From positions 1 through 6,862 of the forward strand of contig CAXQRU010000179.1 of assembly GCA_964226685.1 (NCBI GenBank): 6,862 nucleotides of DNA, given 5' to 3'. Origin of the DNA: CAXQRU01 sp964226685. Lineage in GTDB: Bacteria > Pseudomonadota > Gammaproteobacteria > Pseudomonadales > Cellvibrionaceae. This document shows positions 1 through 6,238 of this stretch, in pieces. A program made the translations under genes and the position numbers. The notes beneath the pieces are model-generated. The model was given only the letters and a program-made list of their open reading frames with translations, had not been told where the DNA came from and did no database searches. The first letter of the stretch is position 1. Every line of letters begins with the position of its first letter.

Positions 1-63
1 CGGCGACCACCGAGATCTACACCAGCTTATACACTCTTTCCCTACACGACGCTCTTCCGATCT
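1..63 (+). other. Illumina P5 / index / Read 1 adapter (artefact)
   Basis: This is library adapter, not genomic DNA. Bases 1-22 match the P5 oligo lacking its first seven bases. Bases 23-30 (CAGCTTAT) sit where the 8-base i5 index belongs. Bases 31-63 are the 33-base TruSeq Read 1 primer ending in GCTCTTCCGATCT. Genomic sequence starts at 64. An open reading frame runs from the genome into this segment on the minus strand and should be trimmed. Confidence 0.98.
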
Positions 64-580
64 CCCAATTCTTAAGCCCTATCGCTTCTAATTCTTTGAT
101 TAACGCTTTAGGAATATGATATCCAAAAGGGTGATCTTCGTTAATCAATAAAAAATCACCTTCTAAAATCTGATAGGCCCACGTTGAAAACTCACTGATA
201 AATGTATCTGGGTCTATTTTTGAAAAACTAAAATGATGTTGATCATTGTCCAATTGAAGAGTGATGCTTAGCTCTTGGTCGTTAGTCAATGGGGCGCCAA
301 CGTCGGGATTCGTTTTCAAATTAGAAATAGTGAGTCTTCCATTGGCAATACGGGCTAATTCGCTAAAATTACCAATAATCTCTTCAATAACATTTTCATC
401 GGCGCAGTCCCCCAGAGAAAACCATATTTGACGATCTGAAGCGATCTCTGACAGTATTTCCAGTGCATTAAAATCATCGTCCTCACCGTCGTCATAAAGA
501 TCGAGCGCTTCCTCTCTCTCTTCTTCACTGGAAAGTAGGCCATATTGTGAAAACATATCAATGAGTGATTTGCCTGACAT
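64..580 (-). CDS. Acidic protein of unknown function, C-terminus missing at contig edge
   Basis: I do not recognise this protein. The ATG at 580 has a good ribosome binding site (GAGGA, 587-591, seven bases upstream). 172 native residues are present, ending in ...LKNW. The frame then continues for 15 residues through adapter to a TAG at 17-19, so the true C-terminus is unknown. No signal peptide or membrane segment is visible, so the protein is probably cytoplasmic. Residues 19-36 are strongly acidic (12 of 18 are D or E). The rest looks like a mixed alpha/beta globular domain, with a motif-like stretch DHPFGYHIPKALIKELEAIG at 149-168. It is the last visible gene of the minus-strand string and begins right after the open continuation of the exported-protein gene. 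Local sequence is AT-rich compared with pepA. Small acidic proteins of this kind include immunity proteins, but nothing here proves that role. Confidence 0.8.
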
Positions 581-582
581 AG

Positions 583-705
583 TTATTCCTCAATAGTGAA
601 TTTGTTTTCTGCGCCGTTCGAGTAAGCGACTGGCTTGCCTTGTTTTTCATTTTGTGGTTCAGATTTCGAAGGCCAACCACATAATTTTAATGTCGAGTTA
701 ATGGC
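583..705 (-). other. Open 40-codon continuation after the stop of the exported-protein gene
   Basis: Directly after the TAA at 706-708, the same frame stays open for 40 codons to a TAA at 583-585. It reads AINSTLKLCGWPSKSEPQNE and continues to end in KFTIEE. It holds no in-frame ATG, GTG or TTG, so it is not a separate gene by ordinary start rules. It ends two bases before the ATG of the next gene, and its last codons contain that gene's GAGGA ribosome binding site, as is usual for packed operon genes. The simplest reading is the 3' end of the upstream gene, cut off by a single-base change (for example CAA to TAA) or a base-calling error. True noncoding spacer is the alternative. Confidence 0.6.
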
Positions 706-1143
706 TTAAGGTACCGAAACGCACGAAAACGTATTGGGTACGGCTTTTTTATTGCTATCCATAAGATATCCAATGGTACTCGACCAAACTATTTCATCTT
801 TATTGTAGAGAACAATAAGTTGGCACTGTTGGAAAACACTATTAGCTGGGTAGCCGCTAAAGTTGGCTGGGTGCTTGGCAAAAAAGTCCGTAGAATAATA
901 CTCTATTAGATCTTTGCTCAGCACCATCTTTTCATCAAAGCATTCGGCTTTGATTTGGCCTCGGTTGTCGAGTTCTTCTGATAGGTATTTAAGGCTGTCT
1001 TTGAAGTATTGGCCTACGGTTCCGCCATCAACGGCGCATGCATGCTCTAAATGGCCAAATACTTGGTCGATGATGTTTGAATTTGAGCTAGCCATGGTGC
1101 TAGTGGCAAGCGAGCCTATTATAGCGAAGCGGGCGATCTTCAT
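706..1143 (-). CDS. Small exported protein of unknown function, probably shortened by an in-frame stop
   Basis: 145 residues, unrecognised family. The N-terminus (MKIARFAIIGSLATSTMASS) looks like a Sec signal peptide, with K2 and R5, a short hydrophobic core, and likely cleavage near residues 18-20. The mature part has four cysteines (C36, C68, C107, C141), an even number compatible with periplasmic disulfides. The start is the ATG at 1143, which overlaps the TAA of the preceding gene as TAATG. I see no strong ribosome binding site, so translation probably depends on reinitiation from that gene. The stop at 706-708 is suspect: the frame continues for 40 coding-like codons that include a fifth cysteine. 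Function cannot be assigned. The signal peptide places the product in the periplasm or outside, unlike its cytoplasmic operon neighbours. Confidence 0.75.
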   Translation of the reverse strand: MKIARFAIIGSLATSTMASSNSNIIDQVFGHLEHACAVDGGTVGQYFKDSLKYLSEELDNRGQIKAECFDEKMVLSKDLIEYYSTDFFAKHPANFSGYPANSVFQQCQLIVLYNKDEIVWSSTIGYLMDSNKKAVPNTFSCVSVP

Positions 1144-1583
1144 TATTTATTGCGATCAAAGCTCTTTGTGCTATTGGGCTGCAGTACAGAGGTGGTAATT
1201 TTCTCAAGCCGCTTGCGTAGGTCAGCTTCCATTCTTGGCAGATAAAAACGCACAATTTCATCGATCACTTTTTCATAGGGATTGCCCGGCTGATTGACTT
1301 GTTCTTCTAAAAGCTGGTCTTTGTTTTCACCTCGGCGGTTGCGAATGTGATCGGGTAAAAATGGGTTGTTGCCGCTGGCTTTTTTGGTTGCACTGGGTAA
1401 CACGGGCGCGGGAATTTTGTGCTTTTTGAGCGGTGGTGTGGTTGAGTTTCTAATATCATCAATGGTCACTTGATTGCTGTGCTCATCGTCAATACTTTCT
1501 TCTAAAATCGGTATGTCGTCATTTTGATCTAACAATTGGCTGATGGATTCTAGTTGGTGTAAAAACTCTTTGGGTTTGGACAT
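1143..1583 (-). CDS. Conserved-looking 146-aa cytoplasmic protein of unknown function, adjacent to holC
   Basis: 146 residues, no signal peptide or membrane helix. I chose the ATG at 1583 because AAGGTG (1590-1595) lies six bases upstream. The possible GTG at 1590-1592 falls inside that ribosome binding site and is not a likely start. The N-terminal 30 residues form an acidic amphipathic stretch (LHQLESISQLLDQ, then DIPILEESID). A proline- and lysine-rich linker follows (about 49-70), then NPFLPDHIRNRR (73-84), and a basic C-terminal helix (about 102-132: EKVIDEIVRFYLPRMEADL). The layout of a short acidic N-terminal helix, an NPFLP-type linker motif and a C-terminal helix recalls uncharacterised proteins encoded beside holC in pseudomonads and relatives. 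That is memory of a pattern, not a search result. It starts 27 bases after the holC stop and ends in a TAATG overlap with the next gene. Confidence 0.85.
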   Translation of the reverse strand: MSKPKEFLHQLESISQLLDQNDDIPILEESIDDEHSNQVTIDDIRNSTTPPLKKHKIPAPVLPSATKKASGNNPFLPDHIRNRRGENKDQLLEEQVNQPGNPYEKVIDEIVRFYLPRMEADLRKRLEKITTSVLQPNSTKSFDRNK

Positions 1584-1589
1584 AGTGAT

Positions 1590-1595
1590 CACCTT
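1590..1595 (-). promoter_or_regulatory. Ribosome binding site fixing the start of the 146-aa gene
   Basis: AAGGTG on the minus strand, six bases before the ATG at 1583. It contains the GTG that would otherwise extend the frame by three residues, so it favours the ATG. Confidence 0.75.
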
Positions 1596-1610
1596 TTTAC
1601 ATTCATGTCA

Positions 1611-2021
1611 TTATGACATCTTATGAGATTCAAGCGGATAGCCTCGGTCACGATAAAACTGAAAATGTGACCGAGTCGCCGCTAATATTTTCGGATCTTG
1701 CACCACTACTTCACAAACCCGATCAAATTGACTAAACCAAGCTGGTACCTCTGGGTGAAGGCTGATTAAGACGTCATGGTGCGCGCCGGGCTGATCATTC
1801 GTTAAATTGACAGGTTCGCTGTCACTGTCACCAATGATGCCATGAGGGATAAAGGCCTCTGGCTTAAAGCTCCATAGCATTTGGCTGAAGGCTTGAGGAT
1901 CTTCCACGCATACCGTAATGCGGCGGTTTTTACGGTAGGCTTTCTCAATCAGCTTGCACGCAAATAACCAGCGTTGCTGGTTATCGGTACTGGGTAATAC
2001 GTAAAAATCGATTTTGGTCAT
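1611..2021 (-). CDS. holC: DNA polymerase III subunit chi
   Basis: 136 residues, close to the usual 140-150 for HolC. Chi is a clamp-loader accessory subunit. It pairs with psi and contacts single-stranded DNA-binding protein, linking the replicase to SSB-coated lagging-strand template. Family signatures visible here are the N-terminal TKIDFYVLPS, the FACKLIEKAYRKNRRITV segment (20-37), MLWSF (48-52) followed by FIPHG (57-61), and the C-terminal FYRDRGYPLESHKM (122-135), which is characteristic. The ATG at 2021 overlaps the pepA stop as ATGA (2018-2021). No clear ribosome binding site precedes it, so translation is probably coupled to pepA. The pepA-holC pairing is widespread in Gammaproteobacteria, commonly followed by valS, which is not seen here. 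Confidence 0.96.
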   Translation of the reverse strand: MTKIDFYVLPSTDNQQRWLFACKLIEKAYRKNRRITVCVEDPQAFSQMLWSFKPEAFIPHGIIGDSDSEPVNLTNDQPGAHHDVLISLHPEVPAWFSQFDRVCEVVVQDPKILAATRSHFQFYRDRGYPLESHKMS

Positions 2022-3490
2022 GCGTAATTCAATAGATACTCAACAAGCAGTGGCACAGGCCGGCCGGTTGCACCTTTGTTGCTGCCTGAATGCCAAGCGG
2101 TACCAGCAATGTCTAAGTGTGCCCATTTATAAGCCTCTGTAAAGCGAGATAAGAAGCAGGCGGCGGTAATACTGCCGCCTTCACGGCTACCAATGTTGGC
2201 CATATCGGCAAAGTTGCTGTCAAGTTGCTTTTTATACTCGTCCCAAAGAGGCATGTGCCAGGCTCTATCCCCAGTTTTTTGGCCGGCCTCTAGTAGAACC
2301 TTGGCGAAATTATCATCGTTACTGTAAAGCCCCGAAGCGTGCTTGCCAAGTGCGATGACACAGGCGCCAGTCAGGGTGGCAATATCGATCACGGATTCGG
2401 GTTTATAGCGCTCGACGTAAGTCAGTGCATCACACAGCACCAAGCGGCCCTCGGCATCGGTATTGAGAATTTCAATGGTTTGGCCAGACATTGAGGTGAC
2501 GATATCCCCTGGTTTAGTGGCGCGATCGCTTGGCATATTTTCTGCGGCGGCTACCACGCCGATAACATTGATTTTAGGCTCGAGCGCCAACAGCGTTTTC
2601 ATGGTGCCAAAGACACTGGCAGCGCCACACATATCAAATTTCATCTCATCCATGTTGGGGCCAGGTTTTAGACTGATGCCGCCAGTATCAAAGGTGATGC
2701 CTTTACCAACCAAGACGTGGGGTTTACTGGATTTGCTGCCGCCCTTGTATTCCATCACGATTAACTGCGCAGGCTCTTTACTGCCGGCTGAAACAGAGAG
2801 TAGGGAGTTCATGCCCAGCGCCGCCATTTGTTTTTCTGATAAAACCTGAACCGACAGCTTATTATCATTGCCTTTGGTCAGTTCACGCGCCTGCTTGGCT
2901 AGGTATGTGGGGGTACAGATGTTACCGGGAAGATTGCCCAATTCGCGGGTAAAATTCATGCCCTCACCAATGGCAACACCCAACTTAACGCCTTCCTTGG
3001 CGGCTTTTAGATGCTTTTGAGAGCAGACCACAGTATGGGTAATTTTCTTGGGCTTTTCTGGTTTGCTTTTGCAGGTGGTGAATTGGTATTCCCCTGTAAC
3101 AATTGCTTGGGCTAGAGCTTGAGTTTTTTGCTCTTCTTCCCATGCCTCGACGGTAATGTCGTCCAGGCACCAACTCACTTTAGCATAGGCTTTGCCAAGC
3201 CCTTGTGCAGCCGTTGCGATGGCTTTACGGTAATCGCTGGCTTTTAGTGCATCGGGTTTGCCTAGGCCAATAAATAAGCAGGTGGTACCGAGTTCACTGA
3301 TATAAAGTTTGCTGAGCTTACCACTGGCGGTTTCAATGACTTTGTCTTTTATACACTTTTCCAAAGGGAATTTGCCGAGCTGGGCGATGGTTTCAGTCGC
3401 GGTGGTTTGTTGATTAGCATCCACAACGGGTAACACAATACAATCGGCATTGATTTTTGCTAATTCAATAAACTTGGCTGAGACATTCAT
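2018..3490 (-). CDS. pepA: Leucyl aminopeptidase (M17 family, cytosol aminopeptidase A)
   Basis: 490 residues, against 503 in E. coli. The enzyme removes N-terminal residues, preferentially leucine, from peptides in the cytoplasm using two metal ions, and normally forms a hexamer. The catalytic domain is complete. The metal ligands are K263 and D268 in GKGITFDTGG, D286 in KFDMCGA, and D345 and E347 in the signature NTDAEGRL. The catalytic K275 and R349 are present. These match E. coli K270, D275, D293, D352, E354, K282 and R356 with a constant offset of seven. The N-terminal domain (about 1-165) is more variable. In E. coli PepA also acts as a DNA-binding protein in XerCD recombination and in carAB control; whether that holds here is unknown. 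The ATG at 3490 has AAGGA (3497-3501) six bases upstream. It is the first gene of the minus-strand string and overlaps holC by four bases. Confidence 0.98.
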   Translation of the reverse strand: MNVSAKFIELAKINADCIVLPVVDANQQTTATETIAQLGKFPLEKCIKDKVIETASGKLSKLYISELGTTCLFIGLGKPDALKASDYRKAIATAAQGLGKAYAKVSWCLDDITVEAWEEEQKTQALAQAIVTGEYQFTTCKSKPEKPKKITHTVVCSQKHLKAAKEGVKLGVAIGEGMNFTRELGNLPGNICTPTYLAKQARELTKGNDNKLSVQVLSEKQMAALGMNSLLSVSAGSKEPAQLIVMEYKGGSKSSKPHVLVGKGITFDTGGISLKPGPNMDEMKFDMCGAASVFGTMKTLLALEPKINVIGVVAAAENMPSDRATKPGDIVTSMSGQTIEILNTDAEGRLVLCDALTYVERYKPESVIDIATLTGACVIALGKHASGLYSNDDNFAKVLLEAGQKTGDRAWHMPLWDEYKKQLDSNFADMANIGSREGGSITAACFLSRFTEAYKWAHLDIAGTAWHSGSNKGATGRPVPLLVEYLLNYA

Positions 3491-3630
3491 AAGGTTTCCT
3501 TATTGCTTGAGTCTGTTATGCTAGCGTCCTTTGACGCAGGCACATTTTGGGTTGCAAGATTTTAGGCAATCGCTAGTTTGCCTTTTACCAGCGCGAGTTG
3601 CAATTCGAGTCGGCAGTTTTTGTAAAATTT
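3491..3630. promoter_or_regulatory. Divergent intergenic region between pepA and lptF
   Basis: These 140 bases must carry the promoters for pepA (leftward) and lptF (rightward) unless one is transcribed from inside the other gene. The pepA ribosome binding site is at 3497-3501. A small perfect hairpin, GCGTC-CTTT-GACGC, lies at 3524-3537. It has no T-run, so it is more likely an operator-like or incidental palindrome than a terminator. On the minus strand TAGCAT (3519-3524) is a possible -10 for pepA, but no good -35 lies upstream of it. Confidence 0.5.
3531..3560 (+). promoter_or_regulatory. Candidate sigma70 promoter for lptF-lptG
   Basis: TTGACG (3531-3536) matches five of six -35 bases. 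After 18 bases comes CAAGAT (3555-3560), a weak -10 matching only three positions, though these include the conserved second A and final T. Transcription would start near 3567, giving a leader of about 64 bases before the lptF ATG. The -35 overlaps the right arm of the hairpin at 3524-3537. The call rests on motif matching alone. Confidence 0.3.
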
Positions 3631-4710
3631 ATGATCATTCAACGTTATTTGGCAAAAGAAGTTCTACAGAGTACCTTTGCGGTGACTTTTGTATTGCTTA
3701 TCATCATTATGTGTGGCCGTTTTATCAAGTATTTGGCACAGGCAGCTGCTGGTAAAGTCGATGCCAGTATCTTGTTGGAGGTAATGGCTTACCGGCTACC
3801 GGGTTTTTTAGAGTTGATCCTGCCACTGGGTTTCTTTATCGCCTTGCTACTCGCCTATGGTCGACTCTATGCTGAGCATGAAATGACGGTGCTCTCTGCC
3901 TGCGGGATGAGCCGCTCTCAGCTATTGCTTTATAGTTTTCTGCCTGCAACGTTGATCGCCATTATCATTGCGGCTTTAAGCCTTTGGATCTCGCCCTACA
4001 GTTTGCAAAAAGCCCATTCTTTGCTCAATGCCCAGGAGGCCAAAAGCGATGTTGATACCTTAAAGCCCGCTCGGTTTCAGTCCATGCGCAATGGCACCAT
4101 GACAACTTATACTAAGGATATCAACGGCGATGAGCTGTCCTCCATTTTTATCGCGACCCAAAATATTGAGGGGCAATTGCCCTCAGTGATTACCGCTAAA
4201 ACTGGCCGTTTTGTGTTTAATGAGACCTATGGGCAGCGTTATTTGCTATTACGTGATGGCGCTCGCTACGAGGGCATACCGGGAACTGCGGATTATCGAG
4301 TGACGTTCTTTGAGCAATATGCCCAGCACATTGCTGAACCAGAATTTCAGGATCAGGGTTATAAACAGGTTGATGCCCAAAGCACGGCCGAGCTGATGCA
4401 GCAGGACAGCTTAGCCGCTAGTGCCACCCTGCAGTGGCGATTTTCGTTACCATTGCTGATTGTGATTGTGACCCTAGTTGGTGTGCCATTGAGCTATACC
4501 AGTCCGCGTAAAGGTCGCTATACCAAGCTGTTTCCAGCCATTATTTTGTATCTGTTGTACGTCGTAGGTTTGAACTCAGCAAGAGGGAGCATTGAAAAGG
4601 GCAAGCTGCCAGTTGAGTTGGGTTTGTGGTGGGTACATGCTGTGGTGATTTTGATTGCTTTGTTCCTCCTGGCGCTGCCTTCTTGGCGCCGTCGTTTGTA
4701 CAAGGGTTAA
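3631..4710 (+). CDS. lptF: LPS export ABC transporter permease LptF
   Basis: 359 residues, against 366 in E. coli. With LptG and the ATPase LptB it forms the inner-membrane LptB2FG complex, which extracts lipopolysaccharide and passes it to LptC and the periplasmic bridge. I start at the ATG at 3631 (MIIQRYLAKEVLQ, the usual LptF beginning). The frame extends to a TTG at 3598, but those extra 11 residues are not family-like. The expected topology is visible: three N-terminal membrane helices (about 13-33, 55-78, 98-120), a periplasmic beta-jellyroll domain (about 125-268), then three C-terminal helices (about 270-289, 298-316, 328-349). The cytoplasmic stretch EMTVLSACGMSRSQL (84-98), between the second and third helices, is the coupling region that contacts LptB. 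The ribosome binding site is weak. lptG follows after three bases; lptB, lptC and lptA are not in the window. Confidence 0.97.
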   Translation: MIIQRYLAKEVLQSTFAVTFVLLIIIMCGRFIKYLAQAAAGKVDASILLEVMAYRLPGFLELILPLGFFIALLLAYGRLYAEHEMTVLSACGMSRSQLLLYSFLPATLIAIIIAALSLWISPYSLQKAHSLLNAQEAKSDVDTLKPARFQSMRNGTMTTYTKDINGDELSSIFIATQNIEGQLPSVITAKTGRFVFNETYGQRYLLLRDGARYEGIPGTADYRVTFFEQYAQHIAEPEFQDQGYKQVDAQSTAELMQQDSLAASATLQWRFSLPLLIVIVTLVGVPLSYTSPRKGRYTKLFPAIILYLLYVVGLNSARGSIEKGKLPVELGLWWVHAVVILIALFLLALPSWRRRLYKG

Positions 4711-4713
4711 GCG

Positions 4714-5778
4714 ATGGCTATTCTTCCTAAGTATTTATTTAAAACATTGATCGCTACCATTTTTGTGGTTTTGTTGGTCATCACCTCCCTCGATGCCATC
4801 GCCAGGCTGATTGATGAATTGGGTCATTTATCGGAGTCCTATGATTTTGTGGCCATCTTCTATTATCTACTGTTAAGAGTGCCTTCGAGTATTTATGAGT
4901 TTATGCCCTTTGCGACCTTGGTAGGCGCATTGATTGGTTTAGGCTCCCTAGCGGCGACCAGTGAATTGGTGGCCATGCGCTCAGCGGGTGTGAGCCTGTT
5001 GCAAATTACCTGCGCTGTTATGGTGCCTGTCTTGGCCTTTATTTTGAGCGCTTTGGCCTTGGGTGAGTTTGTGATTCCTTATTCGGATCAGCAAGCTGAA
5101 AGCCATCGAGCGATCAAGCTTGGGCGCGCTCAACAGTCCGCCTCAAGGCAGGGCTTGTGGAGCCGACAAGGTAATGAATTTGTGTTTATCGCGGCCATTG
5201 CTCCCGGGGGTAAATTGACGCGAGTGCTCCGTTATCAATACGATGATCAAGATCGCTTACTGGCGGTCAGCCAAAGTGAAAAAGCGTTTTATGAGAGCAC
5301 TGGGGTCTGGCAAGAACAATCGGTGGTAGAGACCCGCTTTGATGAAGGTAAAACTCAAGTAGTGACAGAAAGCGAGCGCTCCTGGGCATCGGATTTGAGT
5401 CCTGAGCTGTTGGATGTATTGGTATTGGAGCCTGATGCCTTAGCGATGAGCAATTTATACCAATATGCCTCTTATCTGGATAAACAATCGGTGACTAGTG
5501 ACCGCTACTGGTTATCTTTTTGGGAAAAACTGTTGCAACCATTGGCGATGTTGAGCTTGGTATTGATTGCCATTTCGTTCATTTTTGGCCCATTGAGGGA
5601 AGTGACGATGGGCTTTCGAATTTTCACCGGCGTAATTGTTGGTGTTGTCTTTCAACTGAGCCAAAACTTATTGGGGCCAGCCAGTTTGGTGTATGGCTTT
5701 TCGCCTTTTATTGCGGTGATTCTGCCGATTATATTTTGTGCGGGTATCGGCTTTTATTTGTTGATGCGCGCTAGGTAG
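4714..5778 (+). CDS. lptG: LPS export ABC transporter permease LptG
   Basis: 354 residues, against 360 in E. coli. It is the partner of LptF in the inner-membrane LptB2FG lipopolysaccharide extractor. Visible features are the first membrane helix (about 10-30) and helices near 57-80 and 98-120. The coupling segment TSELVAMRSAGVSLLQI (82-98) resembles that of LptF. The periplasmic domain (about 125-265) begins with GLWSRQGNEFVFI (147-159), a typical LptG motif. Then comes RYWLSFWEKLLQPLAMLSLV (264-283), leading into the C-terminal helices (about 272-292, 302-320, 328-350). The ATG at 4714 lies three bases after the lptF stop, with AAGGG about 10 bases upstream, so the two subunits are almost certainly co-transcribed and made in equal amounts. 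The 3' end overlaps the convergent RDD gene by eight bases. Confidence 0.97.
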   Translation: MAILPKYLFKTLIATIFVVLLVITSLDAIARLIDELGHLSESYDFVAIFYYLLLRVPSSIYEFMPFATLVGALIGLGSLAATSELVAMRSAGVSLLQITCAVMVPVLAFILSALALGEFVIPYSDQQAESHRAIKLGRAQQSASRQGLWSRQGNEFVFIAAIAPGGKLTRVLRYQYDDQDRLLAVSQSEKAFYESTGVWQEQSVVETRFDEGKTQVVTESERSWASDLSPELLDVLVLEPDALAMSNLYQYASYLDKQSVTSDRYWLSFWEKLLQPLAMLSLVLIAISFIFGPLREVTMGFRIFTGVIVGVVFQLSQNLLGPASLVYGFSPFIAVILPIIFCAGIGFYLLMRAR

Positions 5779-6193
5779 TTTTATCGAGCAAAATGGTTTG
5801 GGTGCCGCTCAGCTTATCGTGCAAGGTCTGTTTGTTACCATCAAACAGTGACCACCAGTAGCCAATTCCTGCCGCGGCTAATGATAGTGGGGCGAGTATA
5901 AGACGCACTATACAATGTTTCAATTTCAACGGTTGGCCAGCCCCAACCACTTTAAGTCGCCAGACTTTCATGCCCAACGTTTGTCCTTCCCTCAGCCAGA
6001 AAAAGCAGAAAAAGCCCATGAACATCAAAAATAAACCGACATAAAAGTCGGCCGTTCTAGGTTGTTCTATATCCACCCCTATCGCCTTGGCAATCATAAG
6101 GTACACCAGTGTATAGCCAACACTAACGCCAAGTAGCAACAAAAAATCATAACCAATGGCCGCAAAACGACGCCATAAAGGAGGGTAGTTCAT
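5771..6193 (-). CDS. RDD family membrane protein
   Basis: 140 residues with a complete RDD domain. Visible signatures are LWRRFAAIGYDFLLL (6-20) with the arginine and aspartate of the first helix (R9, D16), GQTLGMKVWRLKVV (70-83), and the C-terminal GYWWSLFDGNKQTLHDKLSG (111-130). Membrane helices lie near 12-34, 48-66 and 97-114. RDD proteins are inner-membrane proteins of mostly unknown role; some family members have been linked to ion or osmolyte exchange, which cannot be inferred here. I start at the ATG at 6193, with CAGG (6201-6204) seven bases upstream. The in-frame TTG at 6197-6199 would sit too close to that site. The gene follows the 176-aa exported protein gene after 45 bases and converges on lptG with an 8-base overlap. 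An RDD gene near lptFG is, from memory, also seen in pseudomonads. Confidence 0.9.
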   Translation of the reverse strand: MNYPPLWRRFAAIGYDFLLLLGVSVGYTLVYLMIAKAIGVDIEQPRTADFYVGLFLMFMGFFCFFWLREGQTLGMKVWRLKVVGAGQPLKLKHCIVRLILAPLSLAAAGIGYWWSLFDGNKQTLHDKLSGTQTILLDKTT

Positions 6194-6238
6194 AACCAAG
6201 CCTGATAAAAATGTGCGCTAATGGTAAAACAGATGAAC

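Noticed and set aside
914..1198. 94-aa plus-strand frame opposite the exported-protein gene
   Set aside because: There is no ribosome binding site or family resemblance, and the opposite strand has a signal peptide and operon-style overlaps, so this is a shadow frame.
1605..1619. Inverted repeat ATGTCA-TTA-TGACAT across the holC stop codon as a terminator
   Set aside because: The stem is six AT-rich pairs with a three-base loop and no U-run. The downstream gene follows within 27 bases, so termination is unlikely.
2463..2849. 128-aa plus-strand frame opposite pepA
   Set aside because: It lies entirely opposite the conserved catalytic core of pepA, has no recognisable domain, and is a shadow of the real gene's codon pattern.
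3623..3628. TAAAAT as the -10 box of a leaderless lptF promoter, with TTGCAA at 3598 as -35
   Set aside because: The spacer is 19 bases and the -10 ends two bases before the ATG, which would put the transcription start inside the coding sequence.
3598..3630. Upstream TTG start adding 11 residues to LptF
   Set aside because: LptF proteins typically begin MI-x-RYL, which matches the ATG at 3631. The extra residues look noncoding, and TTG is the weaker start.
6194..6199. TTG start adding two residues to the RDD protein
   Set aside because: The only ribosome binding site (CAGG, 6201-6204) would be one base from this TTG but is correctly spaced for the ATG at 6193.
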